From assembly GCF_019049625.1 (NCBI RefSeq), contig NZ_JAFMOY010000114.1, positions 32,991-96,990 of the forward strand: 64,000 bases of DNA, in the 5' to 3' direction. Numbering within the stretch: the first letter of the stretch is position 1; each line of letters begins with the position of its first letter. The position numbers were made by a program, and so were the translations under genes. Shown piece after piece: positions 8,835 through 18,568 of this stretch. The notes below the pieces were generated by a model, which had not been told where the DNA came from, ran no database searches, and saw nothing but the letters and a program-made list of their open reading frames with translations. Origin of the DNA: Rahnella ecdela. Its GTDB lineage: Bacteria > Pseudomonadota > Gammaproteobacteria > Enterobacterales > Enterobacteriaceae.

Positions 8835-8862
8835 GCCGCCGCACTTTTGCCGGTGCGGCGGC
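8835..8862 (+). promoter_or_regulatory. Intercistronic hairpin between binding-protein and permease genes
   Basis: GCCGCCGCAC pairs perfectly with GTGCGGCGGC across an eight-base loop, with no T run. Stable hairpins at this position in importer operons commonly protect the binding-protein mRNA and lower expression of the membrane parts (known elsewhere, inferred here). Confidence 0.7.
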
Positions 8863-8874
8863 CTTGGGAAAGTC

Positions 8875-9834
8875 ATGAGAAATTTTATTCTGCGTCGTTT
8901 GCTGCAAACCATCCCGATGCTGTTCCTCGCTTCACTGCTCATTTTCATGCTGTTTGCCAAAACGCCGGGCGATTTCATCGACGGAAATATCACCCTGACC
9001 GCTCAACGCGCCGCCGAACTTAAAGCGCTCTATGGACTCGATCAACCGCTGCTCAGCCGTTATCTGCATTGGCTGGGCAATCTGCTGCGCGGCGATCTCG
9101 GCTTTTCGCTGCAATATCAGATACCCGTCAGTCAGTTGCTGAATCAGTACATCTGGAACTCCTTCCTGCTCGCCACCATTGCAATGGTGTTGTACTGGGG
9201 GATCGCGCTGGCGGTCGGCATTGTCTCGGCGATGAAACCCTATTCATTGTTTGATCACGTGGTGAGTATTGTGATATTCGCGGCGATGTCCTTTCCGACC
9301 TTCTTCCTTTGTCTGCTGCTGATCAAATGGTTCGCTGTGGACCTGCACTGGTTGCCGGTGGGCGGCATGACCAATACCGGCAGCGATGCAACGGGCTGGG
9401 CGTGGGTGATGCAGGTGGCTGCGCATTTGGTATTGCCGGTGGTGGCGCTGGTGATGTTGCAGGCAGGCAGCCTGACACGCTATTTCCGCGCCAGCATGCT
9501 GGACGTCGTGCGCATGGATTTCATCCGTACTGCCCGCGCTAAAGGGCTGCGTGAGCGCACAGTCATCCTGAAACATGCGCTGCGAAATGCGCTGTTGCCG
9601 ATAATCACATTGCTAGGGTTTGAGCTGCCGGGGCTGTTTTCCGGGGCGCTGATTACCGAAAAAGTCTTTAACTGGCCGGGAGCAGGGCATATTCACATTG
9701 ATTCGCTGGCTGCACGTGATTATCCGGTTCTGATGGGTTTCACGTTGTTTCTGGCGGTGTTAACCATTCTTGGCAACCTGATTGCTGATGTGCTTTATGC
9801 GTGGGCTGATCCGCGTATTCGTGTGAGGTCGTGA
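8875..9834 (+). CDS. Peptide-type ABC permease, DppB-like
   Basis: 319 aa from ATG 8875 (MRNFILRRLLQTIPMLFLAS), preceded by GGGAAAG; an upstream TTG in frame lies within the hairpin and is not used. The N-terminal amphipathic helix, about six membrane segments and the EAA-like loop (DVVRMDFIRTARAKGLRERT) are typical of the DppB/OppB class. It forms one half of the inner-membrane channel with the DppC-like protein. Its stop overlaps the next start by four bases. Confidence 0.92.
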   Translation: MRNFILRRLLQTIPMLFLASLLIFMLFAKTPGDFIDGNITLTAQRAAELKALYGLDQPLLSRYLHWLGNLLRGDLGFSLQYQIPVSQLLNQYIWNSFLLATIAMVLYWGIALAVGIVSAMKPYSLFDHVVSIVIFAAMSFPTFFLCLLLIKWFAVDLHWLPVGGMTNTGSDATGWAWVMQVAAHLVLPVVALVMLQAGSLTRYFRASMLDVVRMDFIRTARAKGLRERTVILKHALRNALLPIITLLGFELPGLFSGALITEKVFNWPGAGHIHIDSLAARDYPVLMGFTLFLAVLTILGNLIADVLYAWADPRIRVRS

Positions 9835-10781
9835 TGTTTGGCTCTTTATTTTCTACTAACCGGCGATTACGTGAAGCACAGATCCCTGCACTGGCACAAG
9901 TGACACCGTCACCCTGGTTACAGGCCTGGCGTGCTTTACGTCAGAACCGTCTGGCGATGTTCTGCCTCATTTTACTCGTTGTCATGGCGGTCTGGTGCAT
10001 AGTGGGCCCTTACTATTCGCCGTGGCGTGATGATGCGACCGACGCGCTGATGATCAACAAAGCACCCAATGTGGAGCACTGGCTGGGCACCGATTTTCTC
10101 GGACGTGACGTGTATACGCGGCTGCTACTGGCCGGTCGCATCTCGCTGATTATCGGCATGCTGACCATGTTGCTTTCCGTGACGCTCGGTTATCTGATGG
10201 GGGCAGTATCCGGTTATGTCGGGGGCATCACCGACAAAATCATCATGCGCTTTGCCGATCTGGTGATGACCATTCCGAGTCTGCCGCTGTTGATCGTGAT
10301 GGGCGCGATGCTGTCTGAGCTGGATTTTTCGCCGGATTCCCGTGTGTACATGGTGATCGTCATGCTCAGTCTTCTGGAATGGCCGAAGCTGGCGCGTCTG
10401 GTTCGCGGGCAGATCCTTTCATTGCGCGAGCGTGATTTCATGCTGGCGACAAAAGTGCTCGGCCTGTCGTCGCGCCGCCGTCTGTTCGGGCATTTACTGC
10501 CGAATACCGTACCCATTCTGGTAGTGATGGCGACGATGGCGGTGGCGAATGCCATTCTCAGTGAATCTGCGCTCAGTTATCTGGGACTAGGTGTGGTACC
10601 GCCAACGCCGTCATGGGGAAATATGATGGATGCCGCCAACAGCCTGATCGACTTCCAGCGCCGACCGTGGTTATGGATGCCGCCGGGCGTGGCGATCTTT
10701 ATTACGGTAATTGCGATTAACGTGCTGGGCGACGGCCTGCGCGATGCGCTCGATCCAAAAATGAAACGGAGCAAAAAATGA
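9831..10781 (+). CDS. Peptide-type ABC permease, DppC-like
   Basis: 316 aa. An N-terminal cytoplasmic stretch and TM1 are followed by HWLGTDFLGRDVYTRLLLAG, a hallmark of DppC/OppC permeases, and by the EAA loop region (RERDFMLATKVLGLSSRRRL). It pairs with the DppB-like subunit. ATG overlaps the preceding stop, and its own stop overlaps the ATPase gene, so translation is coupled through the operon. Confidence 0.92.
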   Translation: MMFGSLFSTNRRLREAQIPALAQVTPSPWLQAWRALRQNRLAMFCLILLVVMAVWCIVGPYYSPWRDDATDALMINKAPNVEHWLGTDFLGRDVYTRLLLAGRISLIIGMLTMLLSVTLGYLMGAVSGYVGGITDKIIMRFADLVMTIPSLPLLIVMGAMLSELDFSPDSRVYMVIVMLSLLEWPKLARLVRGQILSLRERDFMLATKVLGLSSRRRLFGHLLPNTVPILVVMATMAVANAILSESALSYLGLGVVPPTPSWGNMMDAANSLIDFQRRPWLWMPPGVAIFITVIAINVLGDGLRDALDPKMKRSKK

Positions 10782-11782
10782 CTGAACCCTTGATCCGTTT
10801 TAACCAGCTTTCGCTGTCTTTTGCCAGCGATGAAGGTCGCGTGCGCGCGGTGCAGGATGTCACGTTCGACATTCAGGCCGGGCAGACTGTCGGGGTTGTC
10901 GGCGAATCAGGATGCGGAAAAAGCGTCACGGCGATGTCACTGATGGGGCTGTTGCCGCCACAGGCTGCCCGCATTGATGGCGGAGAAATCCTGTTTCAGG
11001 GGCGTGATTTACTGAAGCTGCGTTCGTCACAAATGGCCGATTTGCGCGGTAATCAGCTGGCGATGATCTTTCAGGAACCGATGACCGCGCTAAATCCGGT
11101 GCTGACGATTGGTGAACAACTGGTTGAACCGCTGATCCGCCATCGCGGTGAATCACCGAAATCGGCGTGGGCGCATGCAACGCAGATGATTACTGACGTG
11201 GGGCTGGCGCGCGCGGAAAGCCTGATGACCAGTTATCCGCACCAGCTTTCCGGCGGCATGTTGCAGCGCATCATGATTGCGATGGCGCTGAGTTGTAAGC
11301 CACAGCTGCTGATTGCAGACGAACCGACCACCGCGCTCGATGTTACCGTTCAGGCGCAAATCCTGCGTTTGCTGCGTGACCAGGCGCACCAAAACCACAT
11401 GGCGCTGATGCTGATCACCCACGATTTAGGCGTGATTGCCCAGATGGCGGATCACGTCGTCGTAATGTACGCCGGTAGAATTGTCGAGCAGGGCGCGACC
11501 GCCGATGTGCTGCGCAATCCGCTGCATCCTTATACTCAGGGGCTGATTGCGTCACGTCCGACCGCGGGTGAACGCCGCCGCCGCTTATATTCCATTCCCG
11601 GACAAGTGCCCAGCCTGGCAGCATTACCGCCTTACTGCGCATTTACCGATCGCTGCTCGCGCGCCACTGACCGTTGCCGCGAAGGGATCCCACCGCTCGA
11701 AGGAAAACACCGTCAGGCTGCCTGTTTCTACAGCGGATTAACGACGGCGCAAGAGAGTAAAGATACGGAGCTGCAACCATGA
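10778..11782 (+). CDS. Peptide-type ABC ATPase, DppD-like
   Basis: 334 aa. Walker A is GESGCGKS (about residues 47-54), the Q-loop is [12 protein letters not shown], the signature is LSGGMLQR and Walker B is [12 protein letters not shown] with the switch H in THDLG. The Cys-bearing C-terminal extension ([14 protein letters not shown]) is usual in oligopeptide ATPases and can hold an iron-sulfur centre. It energises import with the DppF-like partner. Starts inside the DppC stop and ends inside the DppF start. Confidence 0.93.
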   Translation: MTEPLIRFNQLSLSFASDEGRVRAVQDVTFDIQAGQTVGVVGESGCGKSVTAMSLMGLLPPQAARIDGGEILFQGRDLLKLRSSQMADLRGNQLAMIFQEPMTALNPVLTIGEQLVEPLIRHRGESPKSAWAHATQMITDVGLARAESLMTSYPHQLSGGMLQRIMIAMALSCKPQLLIADEPTTALDVTVQAQILRLLRDQAHQNHMALMLITHDLGVIAQMADHVVVMYAGRIVEQGATADVLRNPLHPYTQGLIASRPTAGERRRRLYSIPGQVPSLAALPPYCAFTDRCSRATDRCREGIPPLEGKHRQAACFYSGLTTAQESKDTELQP

Positions 11783-12744
11783 GTGCGGAATATCTGATTG
11801 AAGTCGACGGGCTGAAAAAATATTTCCCGATCCGCGATGGCGTATTCGGTCAGGAAACCGGCCAGCTGCGCGCCGTGGATGGCGTCAGTTTTAACATCCG
11901 CAAAGGCACGATTTTTGGTCTGGTCGGGGAATCTGGCAGCGGCAAAACCACGGTAGGACGCACGCTGCTGGGGCTGTATGACAAAACCGCGGGCAGCGTG
12001 AAGTTTCGCGGCGAAGATCTTCATGCCCTCAGGCCTAAACAGCTGAAAGCGTTGCGTCCGAAAATCCAGCTGGTGTTTCAGGATCCCTACAGTTCGCTGA
12101 ACCCGCGTATCCGAGTCGGTGACGCCATCGGCGAGGCGATGCTTGAACATCAGTTATGTTCGCGCGCTGAGCTACGGGAAAAAGTGCTGGAAGTGATGAA
12201 AATCTGCGGCCTTTCGCCGCTGCATTACAACCGCTTCCCGCACGAATTTTCCGGCGGCCAGCGCCAGCGTATTGGCATTGCCCGTGCGCTGATCCTGCAA
12301 CCGGAATTTATCATTGCGGATGAGCCTATTTCCGCGCTGGATGTGTCCATTCAGGCGCAGATCATCAATCTGTTCTCAGATTTGCGTGACGATCACGGCG
12401 TGACGTTTTTGTTTATCTCGCATGATCTGGGCGTCGTGGAACATCTTTGTGATGACGTGGCGGTGATGTATCTCGGTCAGCTGGTGGAAACCGCCAGCCG
12501 TGATGTGCTGTTTGAGCGGCCCTTGCATCCTTACACGCAGGCGTTGCTGGCGGCAGTACCTACGCTCGATCCTGACAGCGAACCGGTGGCGATGGTCAGC
12601 GGGGAAATACCGGATCCGTCAAAACCACCCGCCGGTTGTCGTTTCCACACCCGCTGCCCGTACGCCCTTGCACGTTGCCGGGCGGAAATTCCGCTGTTAC
12701 GTGAAGTGGAAAACGGTCACCGCGTGGCCTGCCACCTTGTATAA
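11779..12744 (+). CDS. Peptide-type ABC ATPase, DppF-like
   Basis: 321 aa. Walker [21 protein letters not shown], the signature FSGGQRQR, Walker [13 protein letters not shown] and ISHDLGV are all intact. The C-terminal [14 protein letters not shown] motif is the oligopeptide-type extension. It completes the importer with the DppD-like ATPase. The operon ends here; a short hairpin (GCGGAT, loop, ATCCGC at 12751-12766) lacks a T run and is at best a weak terminator. The convergent LysR gene ends 35 bp away. Confidence 0.93.
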   Translation: MSAEYLIEVDGLKKYFPIRDGVFGQETGQLRAVDGVSFNIRKGTIFGLVGESGSGKTTVGRTLLGLYDKTAGSVKFRGEDLHALRPKQLKALRPKIQLVFQDPYSSLNPRIRVGDAIGEAMLEHQLCSRAELREKVLEVMKICGLSPLHYNRFPHEFSGGQRQRIGIARALILQPEFIIADEPISALDVSIQAQIINLFSDLRDDHGVTFLFISHDLGVVEHLCDDVAVMYLGQLVETASRDVLFERPLHPYTQALLAAVPTLDPDSEPVAMVSGEIPDPSKPPAGCRFHTRCPYALARCRAEIPLLREVENGHRVACHLV

Positions 12745-12778
12745 AGAAAAGCGGATGTAAATCCGCACCCGCCTGTAT

Positions 12779-13702
12779 TCAGTCTTCGAGGATCCGGCGG
12801 GCTTCCATCTGCATTTTCTGCCCGACGCTTTTCGTCACGTCGATCACTTTCTGCGTCGCGGGTGAAAGAAACGCACCTTCCAGCCAGGTGATCCCGACCC
12901 GACGCTCCATCACTAACTGATCGTTATCAATACGGATCAGCCGCGACAAAAATTCTTCTTCCACCAGAATGTTTTCTGACAAAAAACTCAGCAATCCGCT
13001 TTTCGCAATCAGCCCTGGCACAGATGCCAGCGAACTGATTTCCACTTTTACATCCGGCGGCGAGCAATGATTTTCATAGAACATTTTATCCAGCCACTGG
13101 CGCATCGAGACAGTTTTCGCCGGTAAGATCCACCCATAACGGCTGAGTTCGCGCAGGCTTGCGGGCTTACCGGCCAGAGGATGGTCGCGTGAGGCTGCCA
13201 CGATCACCCGGTCGGCGGTCACCGGTAACTGCACCACCGGGCTGTCGTAATTGACCAGCGGCCCGATGATCACATCGATAGCATGACGTTCCAGCAGGGC
13301 AAAAAGCACATCGTTCATGCCGATCTGGATTTCTAATTTCATGTTCGGCACCTGCGATTGCAGCATTTTGCAGATTTCAGGCAGCAGGAATTGCGTTGCT
13401 GAACCGGAGACACCCACGCGCACGATCCCGCCCGCGCCGCTGCTCAGTTCATTCATTATCTCGCCAATTTCCAGATAGGAACTTTGCAACGCCAGACCGC
13501 GCTGATAAAGCACCCGTCCCGCTTCGGTCAGTTCGAGTCCTCGTCCTGCCCGTTTGAACAGTTTTATCTTCAGTTCTTTCTCTAAACGGGTGATAGATTT
13601 AGAAAGTGCAGGCTGAGTTATATTTAAATTTTGTGACGCAAGTCTCAAATTCATTAACTGTGCAGCCGTCACGAAGTAGTCTAAATCTCTGTTATTTAAC
13701 AT
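12779..13702 (-). CDS. LysR-family transcriptional regulator
   Basis: 307 aa. The N-terminal winged helix is clear (LDYFVTAAQLMNLRLASQNL, then NITQPALSKSITRLEKELKI), followed by a periplasmic-binding-protein-like effector domain from about residue 90. It is divergent from the FAH-family gene, with 158 bp between starts, and convergent with the importer operon. LysR proteins usually control the divergent gene; control of the importer as well is possible. Effector unknown. Confidence 0.92.
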   Translation of the reverse strand: MLNNRDLDYFVTAAQLMNLRLASQNLNITQPALSKSITRLEKELKIKLFKRAGRGLELTEAGRVLYQRGLALQSSYLEIGEIMNELSSGAGGIVRVGVSGSATQFLLPEICKMLQSQVPNMKLEIQIGMNDVLFALLERHAIDVIIGPLVNYDSPVVQLPVTADRVIVAASRDHPLAGKPASLRELSRYGWILPAKTVSMRQWLDKMFYENHCSPPDVKVEISSLASVPGLIAKSGLLSFLSENILVEEEFLSRLIRIDNDQLVMERRVGITWLEGAFLSPATQKVIDVTKSVGQKMQMEARRILED

Positions 13703-13860
13703 GGATTCCTAAAATTCATCAATTCGGTAATAAAATATAGTAGAAGGCATGAGAGGCAGGGTCAATAATCACGCCGACGTTGCGACAGGCAAGCCGTTTT
13801 TGCAACACGAATGCCAGCGAATTTACCTGTTTTAAGTAAAATAAGAATCTAAGTGCATCT

Positions 13861-14733
13861 ATGAAAATTGTTAATTTCACCATCAGCAAAGACCACACCA
13901 AAAGCTTCGGCATCTATAAAGAAGAGGGGATTGTCGACGTCGGCAGTCACTCAGGATGCCGCGATATTAACGAATTCATGGCACGCCATTCACTTTCGGA
14001 ACTGCAGCGCTACCTTGAGCTGCCAGCGGATCTTCAGCTGAATGACATCAGTTTTCTGCCGGTAATCGACCGTCCGGGAAAAATCTTCGGCGTCGGCATG
14101 AACTACGCAGAAAAACGCAGAGAATTTAACGAAACCAGCGACGCGCCAACGCTGTTTGTCCGTTTTGCAGATTCACAGGTCGGCCACAACGGCACCATCA
14201 TCAAACCGGCTTCTTCTGAGCAGTTTGATTATGAAGGCGAACTGGCGATCATTATCGGTCGCACGGGCCGCAATATTTCAGCGGATGACGCGCTCGATTT
14301 TGTCGCCGGTTACAGCTGCTATATGGATGGCTCGGTGCGCGACTGGCAGCATAAATGGTATACCGCCGGGAAAAATTGGCCGTCGACAGGCGCATTCGGT
14401 CCGTGGATGGTAACGCCGGATGAAGTGGGCGACCCGCAAAACCTGAGCATCAAAACCTGGCTGAACGACCGGCTGGTGCAGGACGATACGACTGCCAGTA
14501 TGATCCACACTATCCCGCAGATGATCGCCTATATCAGCACCTTTACTCAGCTTTCACCGGGCGATGTGATCATGACCGGTTCACCGGGTGGCGTCGGTAA
14601 GACCCGCGTTCCGCCGTTGTTCCTGCATGAGAATGACAAGATTGAAGTGGAAATTGAAAATATCGGTCGTCTGACCAATCGGATCCAGAATGCACCGCTG
14701 TCTGAGATTTCGCGTTCTAAGACAGCGGCCTGA
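13861..14733 (+). CDS. Fumarylacetoacetate hydrolase-family protein
   Basis: 290 aa. The C-terminal FAH fold is recognised by FGVGMNYAEKRRE, the metal-binding acids E125 and E127 (DYEGELA) and D156 (MDGSVRD), and VIMTGSPGGVG. Family members split C-C bonds in 2,4-dioxo acids or isomerise and decarboxylate catechol-pathway products with Mg2+. The specific substrate cannot be read from the sequence. The gene stands alone, divergent from a LysR gene, and its SD is weak. Its terminator lies within the 3' end of the convergent PTS gene. Confidence 0.88.
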   Translation: MKIVNFTISKDHTKSFGIYKEEGIVDVGSHSGCRDINEFMARHSLSELQRYLELPADLQLNDISFLPVIDRPGKIFGVGMNYAEKRREFNETSDAPTLFVRFADSQVGHNGTIIKPASSEQFDYEGELAIIIGRTGRNISADDALDFVAGYSCYMDGSVRDWQHKWYTAGKNWPSTGAFGPWMVTPDEVGDPQNLSIKTWLNDRLVQDDTTASMIHTIPQMIAYISTFTQLSPGDVIMTGSPGGVGKTRVPPLFLHENDKIEVEIENIGRLTNRIQNAPLSEISRSKTAA

Positions 14734-14741
14734 TATAAACC

Positions 14742-16157
14742 TCAGCGCGTCTGATTAACCAGAGGCACCGTTTGTTCGGTGCCTTTATTTTTGACGACCA
14801 TCAGATACGTCAGCGTAAATGACAGCCCCAGCGAAAGCACCACACCCATCACAATGTAGATGAAATACGGGCCGATATAGGCGGGCAGGCTGAAAATGCT
14901 CGACAGAATATAGCCGTACAACCGCACCCCGAAGAACGCGATAAACGCAGACGCCACAGAACTACTGATGGTGGTGGCGATAAATGCTTTTTTGTAGCGA
15001 GTCAGCACGCCGAACAGCGCCGGTTCAGTGATCCCCAGCAGGCCGGAAATCGCCGCAGACAGCACCACGGATTTCTGCTCGCGGGTTTTGACATGGAAGT
15101 AAATCGCAAACGTCGAACCGGCTATCGCCATGTTAGCCATAAACATCATCGGCATCAGCATGTCCCATCCCTGATCGGTAAAGTTCTGCAATGCAATCGG
15201 TGTCATCGCGTGGTGCATACCGGTGAGGATCGCCACCGGGCGGATCGCGCCGACAATAAATCCGGCAAATACCGCAGACACGTCAAACAATCCCTGAATG
15301 CCAAACGCCAGCAGTTTACCGAGATAAATTCCCGCCGGACCAATCAGCGTCAGCGAAACCAGCGCGGCGATAAATAAGGTCAGCGTTGGCGTAAAGACGG
15401 TTTTCAGCACGTCCGGCATGAATCTATCTACCCAGCGGTGGATGTAACTCAGCGCCAGCACCGAGAAAATCACCGGAATGACGCTGGCCGAATAGTTGAA
15501 AACAGACACCGGCAGTACTTGCATAAAATACAACACGTCAGGCGCACCGGCCGTATGGCTGGCGAGCGCTTTCGCGGCGTCCATCAGCGTCGGGTACATC
15601 AGACAGGCAGCAACGGCTGCGGCCAGATATTCATTGGTTTTGAAGATTTTCGCCGCAGAAACCGCGAGGAAAAACGGCAGGAAGTAAAACACACCGCTGG
15701 CGATAAGATCGATGATCATCACCGTATCACTGTTGGGGGAAATCACTTTCAGGGCGATCAATCCTGCCAGCAGGCCTTTGATCATCCCCGCCCCTGCAAT
15801 GGCCGGAACGATCGGGCCGAACACGCCGGAAACCGTATCCATGAACATCGAGATCAGACTTTTACGTCCTTTTGTGGAGACATTTCCTGTTGATGCCGCT
15901 GCGCTATCAGTGATCGGATCCAGTTGAGACACGATGGCCTCGTACCAGATATTCACTTTCGGACCGATGATGATCTGCACCTGGTCACTCTGACTTTGCG
16001 CGCCGAGTACGCCGGGCAGATTTTTAATTTCTTCCCAGGCCACTATATTTTCGTCACGCAAATCAAAACGAAGACGGGTCATACAATGCCAGACTTTATT
16101 AATATTACCTGCACCACCGACCAGCTTAATGACCGACTGCATTATTTCTGTATTCAC
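14742..16157 (-). CDS. PTS EIIBC permease, beta-glucoside (AscF-like) type
   Basis: 471 aa from the GTG at 16157, chosen because EIIB proteins of this class begin close to IMQSVIKLVGGAGNI; a longer frame to 16235 adds an unlikely leader. The EIIB domain (1-~80) has the phosphocysteine C25 in HCMTRLRF. After a linker, EIIC (from ~105) has about ten membrane segments with AGAGMIKGLLAG and TGMHHAMTPIALQ. There is no EIIA domain, so phosphate must come from an EIIA elsewhere. It imports and phosphorylates a sugar, identity unknown. The linker codons contain a full iteron match (15873-15889). Confidence 0.88.
   Translation of the reverse strand: MNTEIMQSVIKLVGGAGNINKVWHCMTRLRFDLRDENIVAWEEIKNLPGVLGAQSQSDQVQIIIGPKVNIWYEAIVSQLDPITDSAAASTGNVSTKGRKSLISMFMDTVSGVFGPIVPAIAGAGMIKGLLAGLIALKVISPNSDTVMIIDLIASGVFYFLPFFLAVSAAKIFKTNEYLAAAVAACLMYPTLMDAAKALASHTAGAPDVLYFMQVLPVSVFNYSASVIPVIFSVLALSYIHRWVDRFMPDVLKTVFTPTLTLFIAALVSLTLIGPAGIYLGKLLAFGIQGLFDVSAVFAGFIVGAIRPVAILTGMHHAMTPIALQNFTDQGWDMLMPMMFMANMAIAGSTFAIYFHVKTREQKSVVLSAAISGLLGITEPALFGVLTRYKKAFIATTISSSVASAFIAFFGVRLYGYILSSIFSLPAYIGPYFIYIVMGVVLSLGLSFTLTYLMVVKNKGTEQTVPLVNQTR
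14763..14791 (+). terminator. Terminator of the FAH-family gene, inside the PTS reading frame
   Basis: AGGCACCG, six-base loop, CGGTGCCT, then TTATTTTT on the plus strand. It ends transcription from 13861 but lies within the last codons of the convergent PTS gene. Confidence 0.75.
15873..15889 (+). repeat. Iteron copy inside the PTS EIIBC coding sequence
   Basis: TGTGGAGACATTTCCTG matches the origin iteron core over 17 bases but lacks the final ATC. It lies about 11 kb from the origin. On the coding strand it encodes part of the EIIB-EIIC linker (TGNVST), where sequence is free to vary. Confidence 0.75.
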
Positions 16158-16466
16158 CCTGAACCCCGCGACGAAAATTGAATTTTTCTTTATTTGAATG
16201 ACTGGGAGTGTAATGAGGGCGGTTTTCAAAAACAAACCAATAAAACAGGATCTCCATCACAAAACTTCATTGCAAGGCGCTAATTTAGCGGGTCATCGCT
16301 AAATTGGTCTGTTTTTAACTGCTAATCAGGCGTGCTTTTATACCAAAATAAAAGCCTGAATTTTAGGTTTACAAGCAGGATGAAAATACGGTGAAATAAC
16401 CCCAATACGAATATTCCCGCCGCCTTTTTTGTGAAAAGGGATCACGGTTTTTATTAAGGATTTATC
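16158..16466. promoter_or_regulatory. Divergent control region between PTS and RspA-like genes
   Basis: 309 bp without a gene. A perfect inverted repeat, AATTTAGCG at 16282-16290 and CGCTAAATT at 16297-16305, stands in the middle, with a third CGCTAA at 16278-16283. It could be the operator of the nearby GntR/UTRA regulator, controlling both genes. SD AAGGA (AAGGATTTATC) precedes the RspA-like ATG. Confidence 0.6.
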
Positions 16467-17666
16467 ATGCAGCCTGTGCTGATTACGAATATCGAATGCC
16501 AGATTACACGCCCCGATCGTCATAATTTAGTGGTAGTCAGAATTGAAACTGACCGTGGCGTTTTCGGGTTGGGCTGCGCGACGTTCCAGCAGCGCCCGTT
16601 GGCCGTCAAACTGATGGTAGATGAATATCTCAAACAGCTGCTGATGGGGCGCGATGCCAATCACATCGAAGACTTGTGGCAGATGATGATGGTGAATGCT
16701 TACTGGCGAAACGGGCCGGTGATCAACAACGCTATCGCGGGCATCGATATGGCGCTGTGGGATATCAAAGGCAAGCTGGCGAATATGCCGCTGTATCACC
16801 TGTTCGGCGGTAAATCTAAAGATGCGGTAACGGCGTACAGTCATGCAGCGGGCGAAACGCTCGAAGAACTGTACGGCGAAGTGGACCGTTTACTGGGCGA
16901 AGGTTATCGCCATATCCGCTGCCAGCTGGGCTTTTACGGCGGCAATGCGCAGGATTTTCACAGCACACGCGAACCGACATCGGGCGCGTATTACGATCAG
17001 GATCAGTACATCGACAACACGCTGGCGATGTTCAAAGCGTTGCGTGAAAAATACGGCAATCAGTTCCATATTCTGCACGACGTGCACGAACGGCTGTTCC
17101 CGCAACAGGCGGTGCAGTTCGCTAAAGCGGTGGAACAGTATAGGCCTTACTTTATTGAAGACATTCTGCCGCCGGATCAGAACGAGTGGCTGGCGCAGAT
17201 CCGCAGTCAGACCGCCGTTCCGCTGGCGACCGGCGAGTTATTTAATAATCCTGCAGAATGGAAAGATCTGATCATTAACCGACGGATCGACTTCATCCGC
17301 TGCCACGTTTCGCAAATCGGCGGTATTACACCGGCATTAAAACTGGCGCATTTCTGCCAGAGTTTTGGTGTGCGTCTGGCCTGGCATTGCCCGCCGGACA
17401 TGACGCCGATTGGTGCAGCGGTAAATACACATCTGAATATTCATCTGCACAATGCGGCTATTCAGGAATTTGTGGCGTATCCGGCCAACACGCAACAGGT
17501 CTTCCCCGGCGCGCAGAAGCCTGAGAACGGCTATTTTTATCCGGGTGAAGAAGCAGGGATTGGCGTGGGCTTTAACAGTCAGATAGCGGAAGAGTTTCCG
17601 GTGGTTTACCGGCCGCATGAATGGACGCAAAGCCGCCTGCCGGATGGCGTGATCCACACGCCGTAA
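16467..17666 (+). CDS. Enolase-superfamily sugar-acid dehydratase, RspA/mannonate dehydratase type
   Basis: 399 aa. The N-terminal capping domain ([20 protein letters not shown]) is followed by the TIM barrel, with metal ligands in [15 protein letters not shown] and ATGELFNN and the C-terminal catalytic His in AWHCPPDM. The sequence follows the E. coli RspA subfamily, whose members dehydrate D-mannonate or D-gluconate to a 2-keto-3-deoxy acid, some only weakly. It is divergent from a PTS permease and convergent with a GntR regulator (gap 5 bp), suggesting a small sugar or sugar-acid module. Substrate is inferred from family only. Confidence 0.87.
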   Translation: MQPVLITNIECQITRPDRHNLVVVRIETDRGVFGLGCATFQQRPLAVKLMVDEYLKQLLMGRDANHIEDLWQMMMVNAYWRNGPVINNAIAGIDMALWDIKGKLANMPLYHLFGGKSKDAVTAYSHAAGETLEELYGEVDRLLGEGYRHIRCQLGFYGGNAQDFHSTREPTSGAYYDQDQYIDNTLAMFKALREKYGNQFHILHDVHERLFPQQAVQFAKAVEQYRPYFIEDILPPDQNEWLAQIRSQTAVPLATGELFNNPAEWKDLIINRRIDFIRCHVSQIGGITPALKLAHFCQSFGVRLAWHCPPDMTPIGAAVNTHLNIHLHNAAIQEFVAYPANTQQVFPGAQKPENGYFYPGEEAGIGVGFNSQIAEEFPVVYRPHEWTQSRLPDGVIHTP

Positions 17667-17671
17667 CGCGC

Positions 17672-18382
17672 TTACGTCTGGCGGAAAGCCAGATTGTCCT
17701 GATTAAACGGGATGACGTAGGTGCAGGAATAGTCGATATCGACAATATCGCTGAACGCATAAACCTTGCCGCCCTGCAAAATACCTCTGTTGGTGATATG
17801 CATGGCGGCGATGCCTTTTTTGCAGCCGAGCGTTTGCGCCTGTTCTTTATTGATCGTGACGGCCTGATAACGGGTGAGGGAATGCGAAATCGCATAGCCT
17901 TTGCTCAGCACATATTGCTGGATGGAATGCTCAATGGTTTTCTGATTCAGATCGGCAAACACTTCTGCAGGCATTCGGGAATATTCAATTTGCACATTGC
18001 GCAGGTTAATCCGCCGTAAACGGGTGAACGCCCAGATAAAATCGTCGGCGCTTAAACCGAACACTTGTTGTTCCTCCTTATCTGGTCGCCGCTTGTGTAA
18101 TTCCAGCATTTTGAAACTGATTTCAGCGAATTTCTTCTCAGTCACCGAATTGTAGATCAGCGGATTACTGCTGACACCCGTATTAATGTATATGCCGGAC
18201 CCCTGCACGATATGCACCGCACCGATACTCACCAGTTTTTCCAGCGCCTTGCGCACCGTGAACCGCGAAACCCCATATTCTTCCGCCAGCTGGCGCTCCG
18301 GCGGCAACTTTTCCGGCAGCGATCCGCTGTTCTGGTAAATCTTGCTCAGTAAATCCTGTGCGATAAATTCGCTTTTTTTCAT
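17672..18382 (-). CDS. GntR-family regulator with UTRA domain
   Basis: 236 aa. Residues about 5-70 are the winged helix (PPERQLAEEYGVSRFTVRKA). From about 95 comes the UTRA ligand domain (FIWAFTRLRRINLRNVQIEY; AIMHITNRG-like end). UTRA regulators often respond to phosphorylated sugars, which suits the PTS permease 1.5 kb away. Convergent with the RspA-like gene. The inverted repeat at 16282-16305 is a candidate operator. Confidence 0.88.
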   Translation of the reverse strand: MKKSEFIAQDLLSKIYQNSGSLPEKLPPERQLAEEYGVSRFTVRKALEKLVSIGAVHIVQGSGIYINTGVSSNPLIYNSVTEKKFAEISFKMLELHKRRPDKEEQQVFGLSADDFIWAFTRLRRINLRNVQIEYSRMPAEVFADLNQKTIEHSIQQYVLSKGYAISHSLTRYQAVTINKEQAQTLGCKKGIAAMHITNRGILQGGKVYAFSDIVDIDYSCTYVIPFNQDNLAFRQT

Positions 18383-18440
18383 GGGGTTTCATCCGTGCGT
18401 GAAAGAGCTATTTGAGCATGACGGGCGGCAGTGGGCAAAT

Positions 18441-18540
18441 TACAGCGTTTAAGCTGTATTGAGCGTTAACAGCTTTTAGGCTGTATTTTACTTTTACAGC
18501 CTTTAGGGTGTAATGTAACAAATACAGCCTATAATCTGTA
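18441..18540. promoter_or_regulatory. hipBA operator array: four palindromes at 27-28 bp spacing
   Basis: Four 18-bp sites of the form (T/A)ACAGC-N6-GCTGTA: 18441-18458, 18468-18485, 18495-18512 and 18523-18540. The first is the best palindrome; later arms carry mismatches. TATAAT at 18530-18535 lies inside the fourth site, so HipB bound there would cover the promoter. Four operators also precede E. coli hipBA, but with a different sequence (TATCC-N8-GGATA). Confidence 0.85.
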
Positions 18541-18568
18541 TAAGACCCCTGATACCAGAGCCGAAATA

